A stretch of 64,000 bases of DNA, taken from NCBI RefSeq assembly GCF_047948215.1, contig NC_134455.1, positions 292,355,647 through 292,419,646 on the forward strand, given 5' to 3'. A program made the position numbers and the translations under genes. The notes under the pieces were generated by a model, which saw nothing but the letters and a program-made list of their open reading frames with translations, did no database searches and was not told the DNA's origin. Below, in pieces: positions 1-10,320 of this stretch; within the stretch, counting starts at the first letter, position 1; each line of letters begins with the position of its first letter. Source of the stretch: Lycorma delicatula (taxonomy: Eukaryota; Arthropoda; Insecta; Hemiptera; Fulgoridae).

Positions 1-757
1 TATGGGGCTGAGCGTTATCGTGCAACAGATATATGCCTTTTATCGGCTGCCCTCTTCTTTTGTTTTGAATAATCCAATGAAGCTCTTGGAGGGTTTAGCA
101 AAATCATTCATTTATGGATTGACCCGGAGTCAAAAGAAACCAATAAGCATCTCAGTAAATTGGCACGGTGATTTTTTTTCGCAGACTGTTAAATATGAAT
201 TTTTTACCGACAGGGAATGCCGCTACTGTTTATATGCCCCAGTTTATGCAGTATGCCGCTACTGCATAAACTGCCTTTTGGATAGCGATGTGTAGTGAGC
301 CACCCAGGATTCATCCCCAGTCACTAGAATCGAGAAATTCTTCACCCTCGAGCTCATAATGGTTGAGAAACTCCGAGCACAATGAACTCGATTTGTTTTG
401 TGTCCGTCTGTTAACATTTACACCAACTTCCGCGCGCGCAATTTACAAAATTCAAGCAGTTGATTACCGTTTTTGACAGCATAGTTCAACCGACTTCAGG
501 AGACATTTTATGAAGTTCGTCCACAATCAAACAACGATTTTTGCGAATCAGTCGTTCGTGTTTGTCAACAAATTCATCTATCACAATCGACGATCGTCAG
601 TTTCTTCTACCACTTTTTAAACTCCCTACACTACTTTATTATTTTATCACGTGATAGCAAATCGCCGTAAACAGAAACAATTTCGCGGTGGATGTTAGGC
701 GGGCTTTTCATTTTTAGCGATAGTAAGACGTCGGATGAGGGCCCGCATTTCCAGTTG
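1..757 (-). pseudogene. Mariner-like (SETMAR-type) transposase, broken and cut by the window edge
   Basis: Read on the minus strand from about 757 down, the frames give a mariner-type N-terminal helix-turn-helix region (short peptide MRALIRRLTIAKNEK, then NIHREIVSVYGD), a linker resembling RKNRCLIVDELHKMSPE, then around 320-280 the first catalytic block VTGDESWVAHYT. The order matches Tc1/mariner transposases of the type fused in vertebrate SETMAR. Several stops and frame changes interrupt it (for example near 600, 480 and 250), and the second and third catalytic aspartates lie beyond the window start or are lost. It is a dead element. The LINE at 974 lies just upstream of its 5' side; no terminal repeat was identified. 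Family assignment rests on recalled motif patterns and is good at superfamily level. Confidence 0.75.
240..273. repeat. Perfect 14-bp inverted repeat (hairpin) inside the transposase remnant
   Basis: The arm cagtttatgcagta (240-253) is followed by a 6-base loop and its exact reverse complement tactgcataaactg (260-273). An 11-bp direct repeat tgccgctactg occurs at 218-228 and 254-264, so the hairpin probably arose from a local templated duplication and inversion. Confidence 0.85.
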
Positions 758-973
758 GCGGAATCGGGAATATTTTGAAAGTTATGTTTTTATCCTTCGG
801 AGGAATTCCTCCAATAACCTGTCTTTTCTATTGCACCTACCAGTTTTCTATCTTAAAAAAAAAATAGAAGATCCGATTTAAACTATTAAGATTAATTTTA
901 ATTTTATTAATTTAAGATTTAGGTTTTTCTTATAAAATTAATTATGTTAAAATAAGTTGACAAAACGTCGTTT

Positions 974-986
974 GTAATTATTCTTT
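974..986. repeat. Target-site duplication, 3' side of the LINE
   Basis: gtaattattcttt, identical to 7113-7125. Its last bases run into the poly-T tract, so the exact inner edge is ambiguous by a few bases. Confidence 0.85.
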
Positions 987-1360
987 TTTTTTTTTTTTTT
1001 TTTTTTTTTATCTGAATTTTTACGGGCATCGACTGCTAAGGTCATTAGCCCTCGTCACATTCTTTAAAAGAAATTATTATCTCCATCAGGATCGTCATAT
1101 GTAAGGGTGTAAAGGGCCCTTACATTTTATTTAAAAACACAAACTTCACAATAAACATTAAAACATGAAAGACAAGGACAATCACAAACACTTACGGGGT
1201 GTAAAGGGCCCCAATATTAAAATTTGAGATAGGTTCTCAAAAAACCATGAACTTAAAATTATAATTAATCTTATCATTACCATATCTTTCTTCTTTCTTC
1301 TATATGCATATATAAAACTACCGCTTAGAGTATCTTTTACCACAGCTTTAAACTTCCATT
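987..1360 (-). other. LINE 3' UTR and poly-A tail
   Basis: This is the stretch between the ORF2 stop (1361) and the duplication. It ends in the poly-A tail (T run at 984-1009). Just before the tail, the minus strand carries a short conserved-looking tail motif containing agcagtcgatgcc (within 1025-1046), which recurs in the SINE at 41.8 kb. A 15-bp direct repeat gggtgtaaagggccc occurs at 1105-1119 and 1197-1211. Tail motifs of this kind are where the RT of many LINEs recognises its RNA; that function is inferred here. Confidence 0.8.
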
Positions 1361-4300
1361 CTATAGACTTTTAAGAAGTCCACTGGCGTGTAAAAATGCA
1401 ACTATATTTTCTTCATTTCCATTATCCAGATCAGCACTAATATTATTTGTAAAACAGAACCTCTTTCTGAGGTCCTCATATATGGTACACTCTTCTATTA
1501 GATTCTTGATTGTCAGTGTTTTATTACAAACACCGCACATTGGTCTCACTTCGCCGGTTAACAAATATAAATTTGTTAATCGCGTGTGACCGATTCTAAG
1601 TCTGGTCACCGCTACTTGTTCACGGCGAGTCAACTTAAAGTCGCTTTTCCATTTATAAGGAGAAGTTTTAACTGAGTTTAATTTTGTATTTAAACTCCTC
1701 CATTCAGCGTTCCACTTGTTTCTTACTATGTTTGTTAGACGGTTTTTAACATCTGCCACTCTTACAGGAAATGCATCCAAATCATCGCAGACTGTTGCCT
1801 TTCTGGCAGCTTCGTCTGCGATTTCATTACCTGTAATACCAGCATGCCCTGGAGTCCATACAAATACGCATCGCTGTCCTCGTTGTTTTAGTACGTATAA
1901 AATGGACAGGATGTTTGCAATTAGGACATCCTTAATGTTCTTGTTCCGAATTGCGACGAGTGCACTTAATGAATCGGAACATATTAGCACTCTCTCTTCG
2001 CAATAGTGTTCAGTGTAGCGAAGAGCTTGCTGAATTGCAGTGAGTTCTGCCGTGTAGACACTGGCCACATCTGGCAGTCTCCAAGAGTGGGCTTCTTCAT
2101 TTACATATATCGAGCATCCAACACCATGTTCTGTTTTAGAACCGTCAGTATAAATTCTAATATGTTCTTCGTAACTACTGACGGTTGCTAAAAATTCCTG
2201 CTGGATGATCACTGCTGGTTTCTTTTTTATTTCTCCTTGAGAGAGATCCAAACTTGTATTTACCGCTGGCAAGAGCCATGACGGTATTTCTCTAGTAGAA
2301 ATTGCTAGTGTCTCTGGTATAGCAATTTCATATTTTCTTCTTAATTCGTGATACCTAATTCCGGCTGGTCTGGAATAGGTAGCACAACGTTCGTATAATG
2401 CAGCCATGGGATGATTCATAAACAATTTATTATTTATATGAGCAGGGAAAGCCCATACATTTGCTGCATATCTTAACAAAAGGATCTCTCTTCTATAATG
2501 TAGTGGCATTATTCCGGCTTCAGACATTAGACTAGCCGCCGGACTTGTGCGGAAAGCGCCTGTTGCATATCTTATTCCGCTATTATGAACTACGTCTAAC
2601 TTTCTTAAGTGCGACTTTCTAGCGGATGAATATACGATGCATCCGTAGTCTAGTTTAGATTGAACCAATGCTTTATACAATCTCAATAATGTCTCTTTGT
2701 CTGAGCCCCAATTTAAATTCGATAAACATTTTGTAATGTTTAGGGCTCTTTTGCATCTATCACTCAAGTCCTGTATATGTAATCCCCATGTAAGGGATTT
2801 ATCCAATACTACTCCTAAATATCTTACGCTATCTTTATATTGTATTGGATTATCGTCGATTGTTAACGCAGGACTTTGATGAGGAATTCTCTTCCTACAA
2901 AAGTGTACACAGCACGTTTTCTCTGGTGAGAATTGGAATCCGTTATTCCTTGCAACTTCATTTAGAGCATTGATCGCTCGTTGCAATTTGTACCTCACCA
3001 TAGCAGTCTTGTTGCTGGCATACACAATTGCCAGATCATCAACATAGACGCTTTTGCTGATTTCTACTGGAATGGCTAGTATCAATTTATTAATGGCAAT
3101 GGTAAACAAGGTACCGCTCAACGGCGAACCCTGCGGTATGCCATTTTCCAAGATTCTTTCACATGAATATTCATTTTTGACGCGTACTTGGAAGGTACGG
3201 TCATTCATGTAGTTGCTGAGCAGTATAGGCAGATTGCCACGAATGCCCCATTCATGTATCTGGAGCATTATACCATGACGCCAGGTCATATCGAAAGCCT
3301 TCTGAAGATCAAAGAAGACTCCGACACAATGTTTCCTTTTAATAAAGCTGTTATATATAATGTCCTCTAAGCTGATCATTTGATCAGTGGTAGAATGGTA
3401 TTGCCGAAAACCTGCTTGATACGGTGATATCAGGTTTTCTTTTTCCAAAACCCAGACGAGTCGATTATTAATCATTTTTTCCAGTATTTTTCCCATAGCA
3501 CACGTCAAAGAAATAGGACGATAGCTATTGGGGTCTGTTAAATTTTTATTTTTCTTTGGTACTGGAACAACATGAGCTTTTTTCCACTGCTGCGGGTACG
3601 TTCCATCCCGCCAAATTTTATTATAAAGTTCTAACAATCTGCGTTTTGCAGTGGTATTCAGCTGCCTGATCATATTATAATGGATTTCATCCGGACCAGC
3701 AGCTGTGTTACCTGCTTTTTCCAACGCTTTCGCGAGTTCTTCCATTTTAAATGGTACATTATATGAGTAATTATACTCAGTTCTAAAATTTAGTAGACCT
3801 TCGAGTTCTTCTTTTTTGGCTCGAAAACATTCCTCGTAGTTGGCCGTTCTGCTGGCCTTTTCGAAGTGATTGGATAACAGCTCTGCAATTTCATATGGAG
3901 TGTCTTTTATTTCATCTTCATCTTGAAGGCTAGTTATGGGAGCAAAATCATTACGCCCACAAATCGCCTTCACTTTCCTCCAAACATCTGATGCAGTAGT
4001 AGTTTTGTCGATGGATGACACGTATTGCTGCCAGGATCGTTTTTTCGAGTCTATCATAAGACGTTTTGCATACGCCCTGTATTTCTTAAAGGCAACAAGA
4101 TTTTCTATACTAGGACGCTTCTTAAAGGCGTTATACGCCCTTTTCTTTCTTTTTATAGCTTCACTTATTTCATCGTTCCACCATGGAACGGGTTTTTTCG
4201 TAAGTTTCCCAGATGTTTTGGGAATATATCTCGATGCCGATTCAATTATTGCATTTGTTATGGCGTCGACATCGTCTCCAATAACTCCAGTTGTTTCTGG

Positions 4301-5032
4301 GAGTATCGTTCTAGCTGTGAAGCTCGTCCAGTCTGCCTTCTCAAATAACCATCTTTTAGGGATGGGATATATTGTTCTTGTAACATCAGTTACAATTTGC
4401 ACCGGGAAATGATCGCTTCCATGCAGATCATCTATGACATGGAAGCTGTACCTTGGTGCTATCGATCCGCTTATAAGTGCAAGATCTATACAGGACGTCG
4501 ATCCATCTCTGGCATTGAAAAAGGTTCCTGATCCGTCGTTTAAAATAACAAGTTCTGAATTCATCAGGAACCCTTCCAGTTCTCTTCCACGGGGATCTAC
4601 TCGATCTGATCCCCAAAGAGAATTATGAGCATTAAAGTCACCCACCAGTAAAACAGGTGGGGGAAGCTCGGAAATTAGTCTTGCTATGTCATCCTTATTC
4701 CAATCAAAATACGGTAAGTATATGCTGCAGACAGTGACCTGGAGCGGATGCTTCATTCTAACGGCGACCGCTTGTAGGTTTGTGTTTAGAACAACCGCTT
4801 CGGTGGTAGCTCTAGTCGATGTTAATATAGCTACTCCACCTCTAACTCTTACATTTGGCGGTTGATCTCGCCGAAATATATCGAATCCTTTTAATTTAAA
4901 ATTTTCATTTCGGCGGAAATGCGTTTCTTGCAGACATATACAAATCGGGTCTACGTCATGTACCAAGCGTTGGAGCTCATGGATGTTTGAAAAACAGCCA
5001 TTGATGTTCCATTGTACAATCGACTCGCTAAT
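1361..5032 (-). CDS. LINE ORF2: APE endonuclease, reverse transcriptase, RNase H
   Basis: The frame is open from 5038 to the stop at 1361, about 1223 codons counted from 5032. In order: an APE endonuclease (residues about 1-230; QWN near the N-terminus, catalytic LQET with E36, GDFNAHN with D132/N134, SDH with D207/H208); a reverse transcriptase (about 430-730; FFDLQKAFD with D575, QGSPLSG, YVDD at 663-666); an RNase H domain (about 955-1080; D963 in TDGSK, E996, D1020, D1073); and a C-terminal zinc-knuckle-like segment (C1166, C1169, C1182) in which the usual His is Asn1177. It would nick the target and copy the LINE RNA in the nucleus. No ATG lies between the upstream stop and the endonuclease domain: the codon before SESIVQWN is ATT at 5032, which I take as the degraded or non-AUG start; the first TTG is at 4966. 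ORF1 ends at 5044, so coupled reinitiation is plausible. All catalytic residues named are intact. Confidence 0.93.
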   Translation of the reverse strand: MSESIVQWNINGCFSNIHELQRLVHDVDPICICLQETHFRRNENFKLKGFDIFRRDQPPNVRVRGGVAILTSTRATTEAVVLNTNLQAVAVRMKHPLQVTVCSIYLPYFDWNKDDIARLISELPPPVLLVGDFNAHNSLWGSDRVDPRGRELEGFLMNSELVILNDGSGTFFNARDGSTSCIDLALISGSIAPRYSFHVIDDLHGSDHFPVQIVTDVTRTIYPIPKRWLFEKADWTSFTARTILPETTGVIGDDVDAITNAIIESASRYIPKTSGKLTKKPVPWWNDEISEAIKRKKRAYNAFKKRPSIENLVAFKKYRAYAKRLMIDSKKRSWQQYVSSIDKTTTASDVWRKVKAICGRNDFAPITSLQDEDEIKDTPYEIAELLSNHFEKASRTANYEECFRAKKEELEGLLNFRTEYNYSYNVPFKMEELAKALEKAGNTAAGPDEIHYNMIRQLNTTAKRRLLELYNKIWRDGTYPQQWKKAHVVPVPKKNKNLTDPNSYRPISLTCAMGKILEKMINNRLVWVLEKENLISPYQAGFRQYHSTTDQMISLEDIIYNSFIKRKHCVGVFFDLQKAFDMTWRHGIMLQIHEWGIRGNLPILLSNYMNDRTFQVRVKNEYSCERILENGIPQGSPLSGTLFTIAINKLILAIPVEISKSVYVDDLAIVYASNKTAMVRYKLQRAINALNEVARNNGFQFSPEKTCCVHFCRKRIPHQSPALTIDDNPIQYKDSVRYLGVVLDKSLTWGLHIQDLSDRCKRALNITKCLSNLNWGSDKETLLRLYKALVQSKLDYGCIVYSSARKSHLRKLDVVHNSGIRYATGAFRTSPAASLMSEAGIMPLHYRREILLLRYAANVWAFPAHINNKLFMNHPMAALYERCATYSRPAGIRYHELRRKYEIAIPETLAISTREIPSWLLPAVNTSLDLSQGEIKKKPAVIIQQEFLATVSSYEEHIRIYTDGSKTEHGVGCSIYVNEEAHSWRLPDVASVYTAELTAIQQALRYTEHYCEERVLICSDSLSALVAIRNKNIKDVLIANILSILYVLKQRGQRCVFVWTPGHAGITGNEIADEAARKATVCDDLDAFPVRVADVKNRLTNIVRNKWNAEWRSLNTKLNSVKTSPYKWKSDFKLTRREQVAVTRLRIGHTRLTNLYLLTGEVRPMCGVCNKTLTIKNLIEECTIYEDLRKRFCFTNNISADLDNGNEENIVAFLHASGLLKSL

Positions 5033-5043
5033 TTTTAATTAAA

Positions 5044-6574
5044 TTATTGCCTGGGTTTTCCTTTCGGCCATCCCTTTTTCCTTTTCTTCTCCATCCTACG
5101 AACAGCATCGTGTTTGCGGAGAAGGTCGTCGCCTGTAAGGCTTCCGGTCTCCGTATCGGAGACCACCGAAGCCGCCGACGACGACGGGCATGGATCGGCG
5201 CCGGTTTCAGGCGCCGATTGAGAGGCGGCAACCTGGCCGCTCCCCAACACGGGGGTCGCACCGGTCACCGCCTGTGGGAGGGGGGACACTCGCCCCCTGT
5301 GTGATTTTTTGTGGCCTCTGAGGCTTAGAGGCCACTTCAGTTGCAGGAGGCTTGGAAGCCTCCATAACAGTCTCTGTCGGTATTATTGTTTTCTTGACAT
5401 CAAGAATCTCGCTGAGACGGACTTGACATTCTGGTTTGGTGTCCGTTTTCTTTTCTGGAGGAGCAACTTTTACTTTTATTGACTTATCTTCAGCAGGCTG
5501 TACCACTATCTTTGGCTTAACAAATTCTTTATTGCCAAAAGGTTTCATCTTGTTTTCGATGATTCTCTCAATCATGTTAGCCAAAGTAGGCGCAAGTTTA
5601 TTTATAATTTCAGCCTCATTTACAGCAATCGGAGCAGGAGCGGGAACAGTAGCCGCAGCCTGAGCATAAGATGTTGTTGCTCTAGGCTTACGGACGTTAA
5701 CTATCTTCTTTGCCTCGAAGTAGCTGACTTTTTGCAGGGTTTTTACTTCCTGCACAGCTACTTCATCTTTGTAGACAGGACAATTCCTTGATCTACAAGA
5801 ATGCGCTCCTTTGCAGTTAATACATGTAGGAGGCTCTTTACACGGCTCTCCCTCATGCACCTCTTCACCGCACACGCATATTTGCGGTCTTTCGCATCTA
5901 AGAGCTGTGGGGCCAAAGCGTTGGCACTTGAAGCACCTCATTGGCTGCGGGACAAATGCCCGCACATCCAAACGGTGAATCCCCGCTCTTATCTTTTCTG
6001 GCAAAGTAGGCCGGTTGAAAGTGAGGACATGAGAAGCTGAGGGTAAGACCTCACCGTTCCTTCTCATGTTCAATCGACGGCACTCTATTACTCCTTGTGC
6101 TGCTAATTCTTCAACAATTACTTGTTCTGAACAGTTTAAGAGATCCCGACAAACCACAACACCCCTTGAGGTGCTGAGTGTACCATGGGGATCAACACGT
6201 ACAGCCAATTCTCCTATTTTTTTCAGCCCTAAAATCTTCTGAGACTGTATATCATTAACAGTCTCTACATGAAGTCCCGTAAAAGTTTTCCTTATTTCTT
6301 TAACAGGGCCTCCAGCACATTTGTTTATTTCTCGAGCGATGAGAAAAGGACTCACCCTCGAGAAATTTCCATCCTCCTTTGTAATGACCAAATATTTGGG
6401 TTTCGGTACATTACTACTTTTACAAAAAGCTTTTTGTAAGCTTTTTCTAGCCTCAATCTCTATTTTTTTATTTTCCGTACTTTTCCTCCGTTTTGCCTCA
6501 GGCGAAACGGCTGGTTCTAAACGAGGGTGTTTACGTGCACCCTCTGCCACGTTGGTTTGTTCAGGAAAATTCAT
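5044..6574 (-). pseudogene. LINE ORF1, gag-like nucleic-acid-binding protein, with one frameshift
   Basis: The ATG is at 6574-6572 (MNFPEQTN); an in-frame TTG two codons upstream is a less likely start. The N-terminal third is basic and low in complexity, followed by an RRM-like/gag region (about 60-210) and a cysteine-rich segment (about 214-265). The first CCHC knuckle has C214, C217 and C227, but Pro222 replaces the expected His; a second Cys cluster lies at about 233-245, and the third has C251, C254, H258 and C265. The starting frame ends at 5207, but the neighbouring frame from 5289 to the stop at 5044 carries a basic gag-like C-terminus ending GWPKGKPRQ. The two frames meet at a six-C run on the coding strand (5280-5285), consistent with a one-base slip. 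The usual role is to coat LINE RNA in the ribonucleoprotein. Whether the shift is a mutation or a programmed event cannot be told from one copy. Confidence 0.88.
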
Positions 6575-7112
6575 GAACAAATAATCCCTTCTGTAGTAAG
6601 GCTAGCCGCCGGGGTACACCCCCACTCCAGGGCTACCAACCCTGGAGGTCCGTTCCGGTACTCCGGTGGAACCGGCATATGTCCTGGCAGAGAGCGGATG
6701 CGCAGTCTCTGCACTGACTCCAGGCCCCTACACACCGAAGCTTTCAGGGCTCCCATGCTCCGAACATGGGCACCTTAACTACATGCTTGCCATCGCGGGG
6801 GGCATGTGGACGACGAAAGGTCTCCGTTACACCTGCAAATAACTTTGACCGTGGCCGCCACATCGCCAGCTCTAACGGCGGTATTAATCCATTTCCGTAA
6901 TCGTTAATAATGTCGTATCTGCAGGTGGCCGTAAAGTCCAGTCCTGTAATTCGGCCTATAGATGTAAATCGACCGAAAAAAGTATATCCGAGAAACAACA
7001 CTCGGAACCCCGTTAGCCAGCTATATGTAATGTACTTGAGTACAGCTGTTGCCGCCCTGGACGTGGAACGTAGATGTTGTGTTCCGGACGTGGGGAATAT
7101 CTACCTCAGGGC
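6575..7112 (-). other. LINE 5' UTR, presumed internal promoter
   Basis: These 538 bases lie between the 5' target duplication and ORF1. They are much more GC-rich than the flanks and carry no long ORF. LINEs of this group usually carry an internal pol II promoter here. I saw no definite promoter motif, so this is positional inference. Confidence 0.65.
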
Positions 7113-7125
7113 GTAATTATTCTTT
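7113..7125. repeat. Target-site duplication, 5' side of the LINE
   Basis: gtaattattcttt, identical to 974-986. The element's 5' end (minus strand) begins at 7112. Confidence 0.88.
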
Positions 7126-10100
7126 AATTTCTCTTTGTTGTATTTCATGTCTTTCTTAAAAAAATGTCATGTCTTTCTTGTGCAATTAAATGAATATTTA
7201 ATTGCACAAAGCTTAATTTATTTTAATTATTTCTATTAATGCCTTTTACACTGTACTGTAACTATTGTTTTCGGGTATTGGATAACTTTTCTGTATGCTA
7301 CTATTGTACTTCATTTCATTTTTGAAATATTGTTTTTGGGGTTTAATTATTTACACATTTATTCTTTTGCGATAACAAAAAGCAACATTTAATTGCTGCT
7401 TTTTGTTATCAACATTTAAATGTTATGTAACCTTAAAATCGAAACGTTTAATTTTTTTTACCCGATATTAATTAAATACATTTGTTAAATATTTAAATTT
7501 TTTAGTATTAAAAAAAAATTGTTAACTATCGTCAACGACTAAATAAATTAAATTCATATATTACTACTCAGTCGATATCAGATCGGTTTTCCGTCGTCCC
7601 CCAGATCATAAAATTAAGTCTAATCCTTAATGTATAAACGATTAAAGTTAGGCTTTTATCCAGATGAGACAGCACTATTGGTTCTTTCTGATTACATTGT
7701 GCTAGAAGTGAAATAGTCATAAAACGAGAATGGTATAGTCACTTTAACTGCATGTATATAATTTAGAAGTGTATTATTCGTTATTATACGCCGATTATTA
7801 AACTTTTTTTTAATAAATATAATCGATTAACAATGCAAGATTTATCTACATATACCGATATTTATGTTATTACTTTCATACATACAAAATAGGTTGTATG
7901 TAAAACTATAAGTAGAACGATTTTAAAACAATAAAAAATAATCGTTTTTTTTTTATGATGATGTCATTAAAATAAATAAAATTATGTAAAACTAATAAAA
8001 TACAGTAAAATTAATAGCTACAATAATGAAATTATAAATGAAGAAACTCAGTTGATTTTTCCGTTACAGAAAAAATATTGCAATAATTTATTTTACCAAG
8101 GAAGATACCGTAATAGCGTCTTTAGATTACACGAACAACTCCATCCAGTTCATCGATGCGTTGAATTGACATTTGATTTAGCCATCTTATAATTGTACTT
8201 TCAGTCTACTTCTTTTTTATATTTGCGAGAATTCACTCCATCGTGTTTAACGTCTTCTTAGATACCATATAGGCGAGCGGTGTGCGATAAACGTTAAGCA
8301 ATAATTTTAAACTGATGTATGCTTGCAGCCTTAGCTTTAAAGAACGCAGATGCAGAATAGCAAGAATGAGTGAGAGTCATCTTTTAGTGCAAGTTTTTTT
8401 TGATATTTTATTTCAACCACGAGCGGTAAAAGTAGAACAGGAGTGAATTTATCGAAAGTTTATACGTATCTTAATTTTACAATTAGTCGTTCTTCTAAGC
8501 TGATAGGTCTTCTCCGATTTGTACTCTTTTTTCTTGATTTTTACTTTTCACTTTGTGCAATAAAATAACGATGCTTTCCACTGATGGACTTAGATATTCG
8601 AAAAACCTACCAGGATATCTTCGGAAACTGCGGTGTAGATTATTATATTCTCCGTAAGTGTAACATCTATTAAAGGATGTACTCCGTGCTTTCTTTTTCT
8701 TCTGCCTAATACTATTAAAGATGCTTTTATTTGACTTTCATAGAAGATTTCACCTTGAAATCTTCGAGGTTGAAATGACCTCGGAAATGGCATACCGACG
8801 GCTGAGTAGAAATTTTCTATTTTTTTCGATTTTCATTCGCTGCTCATTAGTATGCACGCAGCCTTATGGCTTCTCAACTATCTAGCGATTATTGCTTTGA
8901 TTTATTTGAGCAATCGCTCTTTATCCCATCCTCTGCAAATTTCCATTCCAATTTAACTGTTTTGTGGCAATAGTGACTATGATTTTTAACATCCATTCTT
9001 CGTCTATTCCTTTATTACTAGTCGAACCGAAAAGAAAATACTTAAGTTCTGCCAAGAGATTCATCTCTACTGCCTCTTTAGGTGCGCCTTCTACGTCAGA
9101 ATTATTAACAGATACGTGCGTACAAACTTAAGGGCAAATTTATCTTAGAATTCCTAGTTAAATTACCTCTTTCCATCTTCTTCCTACCGCTCCAATTTAA
9201 AGAATTACATTTAGAATTATCACCAGAAATCTACAGTATTCTCCAGGAATAAATATAACTTCGTATTTCCAGTGGCAATATTGTAACTACTTTTCTACTT
9301 AAACTGTTTCATCTTAGACACTTGACAATCTAGAATTATTTTCAAAATAAGGCATTTTTACAATGCGAATAGTTTTCGAATCTTTTTTTTATCACAAGAA
9401 TAAAAATAAATTTTATAATTTTTAAAAGCAATACTTTGTTCAAATTTTCTGAAATAATCTCATTTTAAAATAATTTTAACGACTATCGTGTTTTACGAGA
9501 CTCTTTAGATTTGAGTGGCTCAGTACTGAATTGAATTTACACATAAAAAAAATCTTTTACTAGTTTTATAAAATACTGTGACATATTTCTTTAGCCTTTT
9601 TCTAAAGGTAATGAAATATATAGATTGATAGAGAGTGGGGGGGGTCTTTAATTTTGAGTCATTTGTAAATTTCGTCAATGTTCTACAATATCCTTGCTAG
9701 CTTTTCAGCAATTACAGCGTTGGTTTCGTTTTTTCTTTATGTATTTTTAAAACCTCTTTTCTACATAAGGAATTCTTTCTGATAACAATTCTCGTGTAAC
9801 AGAGATTGTGTTTTTTTAAAAGGAGAGCTGTAGGAACTCAAACGACAGTTAAAAAATGTAATAATTAATGAAAGCAAAAGGTTTCTTGACATTTGCATTT
9901 TTTTGTTTCGGTAGGTTATAATAAAACCTTTACCCAGTCTAATCTTTGATATCGTGATTTTTTTATTTATTTACATACTTAAAACAAAATATTTTCAATT
10001 ATTAAAATAAAAAAATTATTTTTAATTTCAGAAGGAGAATTCTTTTCAGGGATCTAGTTTTAAATAATCAAAGGCCATAAAATTAAAAAATAAACATTAA

Positions 10101-10320
10101 GTTCAAAAATCTCTCTTGAGAAACATTTTTAAGGACTTTTACTAGTTTCCCTAAGAAGGTAAGAAAAAGCTATAACTGCAGATGGCCAAATTATATTGGT
10201 GTTAAAGAAAGTAGTAGAATAAAATTTAATCGTCACATTCTGATCGGTTAAGTTGGTTAGATTATATTCTTAAAATTTCTTTAAAAATTAATTCTTTGTA
10301 TGTTGTTTCTTTTTTTACAG
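7126..10320. other. AT-rich non-coding DNA, probably SK channel intron
   Basis: No protein family or RNA gene was recognised on either strand; short ORFs such as the one at 8590-8793 have no recognisable motif. The stretch ends in a pyrimidine-rich tract and acceptor (ctttttttacag) just before the SK exon at 10321, so at least its 3' part is intron. Confidence 0.6.

Larger units (their letters stand above)
974..7125 (-). mobile_element. Near full-length I-clade-like non-LTR retrotransposon (LINE) with target-site duplications
   Basis: The element reads on the minus strand: 5' UTR (7112-6575), ORF1 gag-like protein, ORF2 endonuclease/reverse transcriptase/RNase H, 3' UTR and a poly-A tail (a run of about 26 T on the plus strand, 984-1009). 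It is bounded by a perfect 13-bp direct repeat, gtaattattcttt, at 974-986 and 7113-7125; part of the left copy merges with the poly-T run. An APE-type endonuclease, RT and RNase H together with a CCHC-bearing ORF1 place it in the I group (I/Nimb-like) of insect LINEs; the exact clade needs a tree. The uninterrupted 1.2-kb-codon ORF2 and exact duplication suggest a recent insertion. It lies antisense to the SK channel gene whose exons begin at 10321, probably inside an intron. Confidence 0.93.

Noticed and set aside
2..295. Plus-strand 97-codon ORF at the window start
   Set aside because: It is the opposite strand of the mariner-like transposase remnant and has no recognisable domain.
5436..6584. 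Plus-strand ORFs over the LINE ORF1
   Set aside because: Antisense shadows of the gag-like protein; their composition follows the coding strand.
8590..8793. 67-codon minus-strand ORF upstream of the SK exon
   Set aside because: No motif, no codon-use contrast with flanks and no splice-compatible context.
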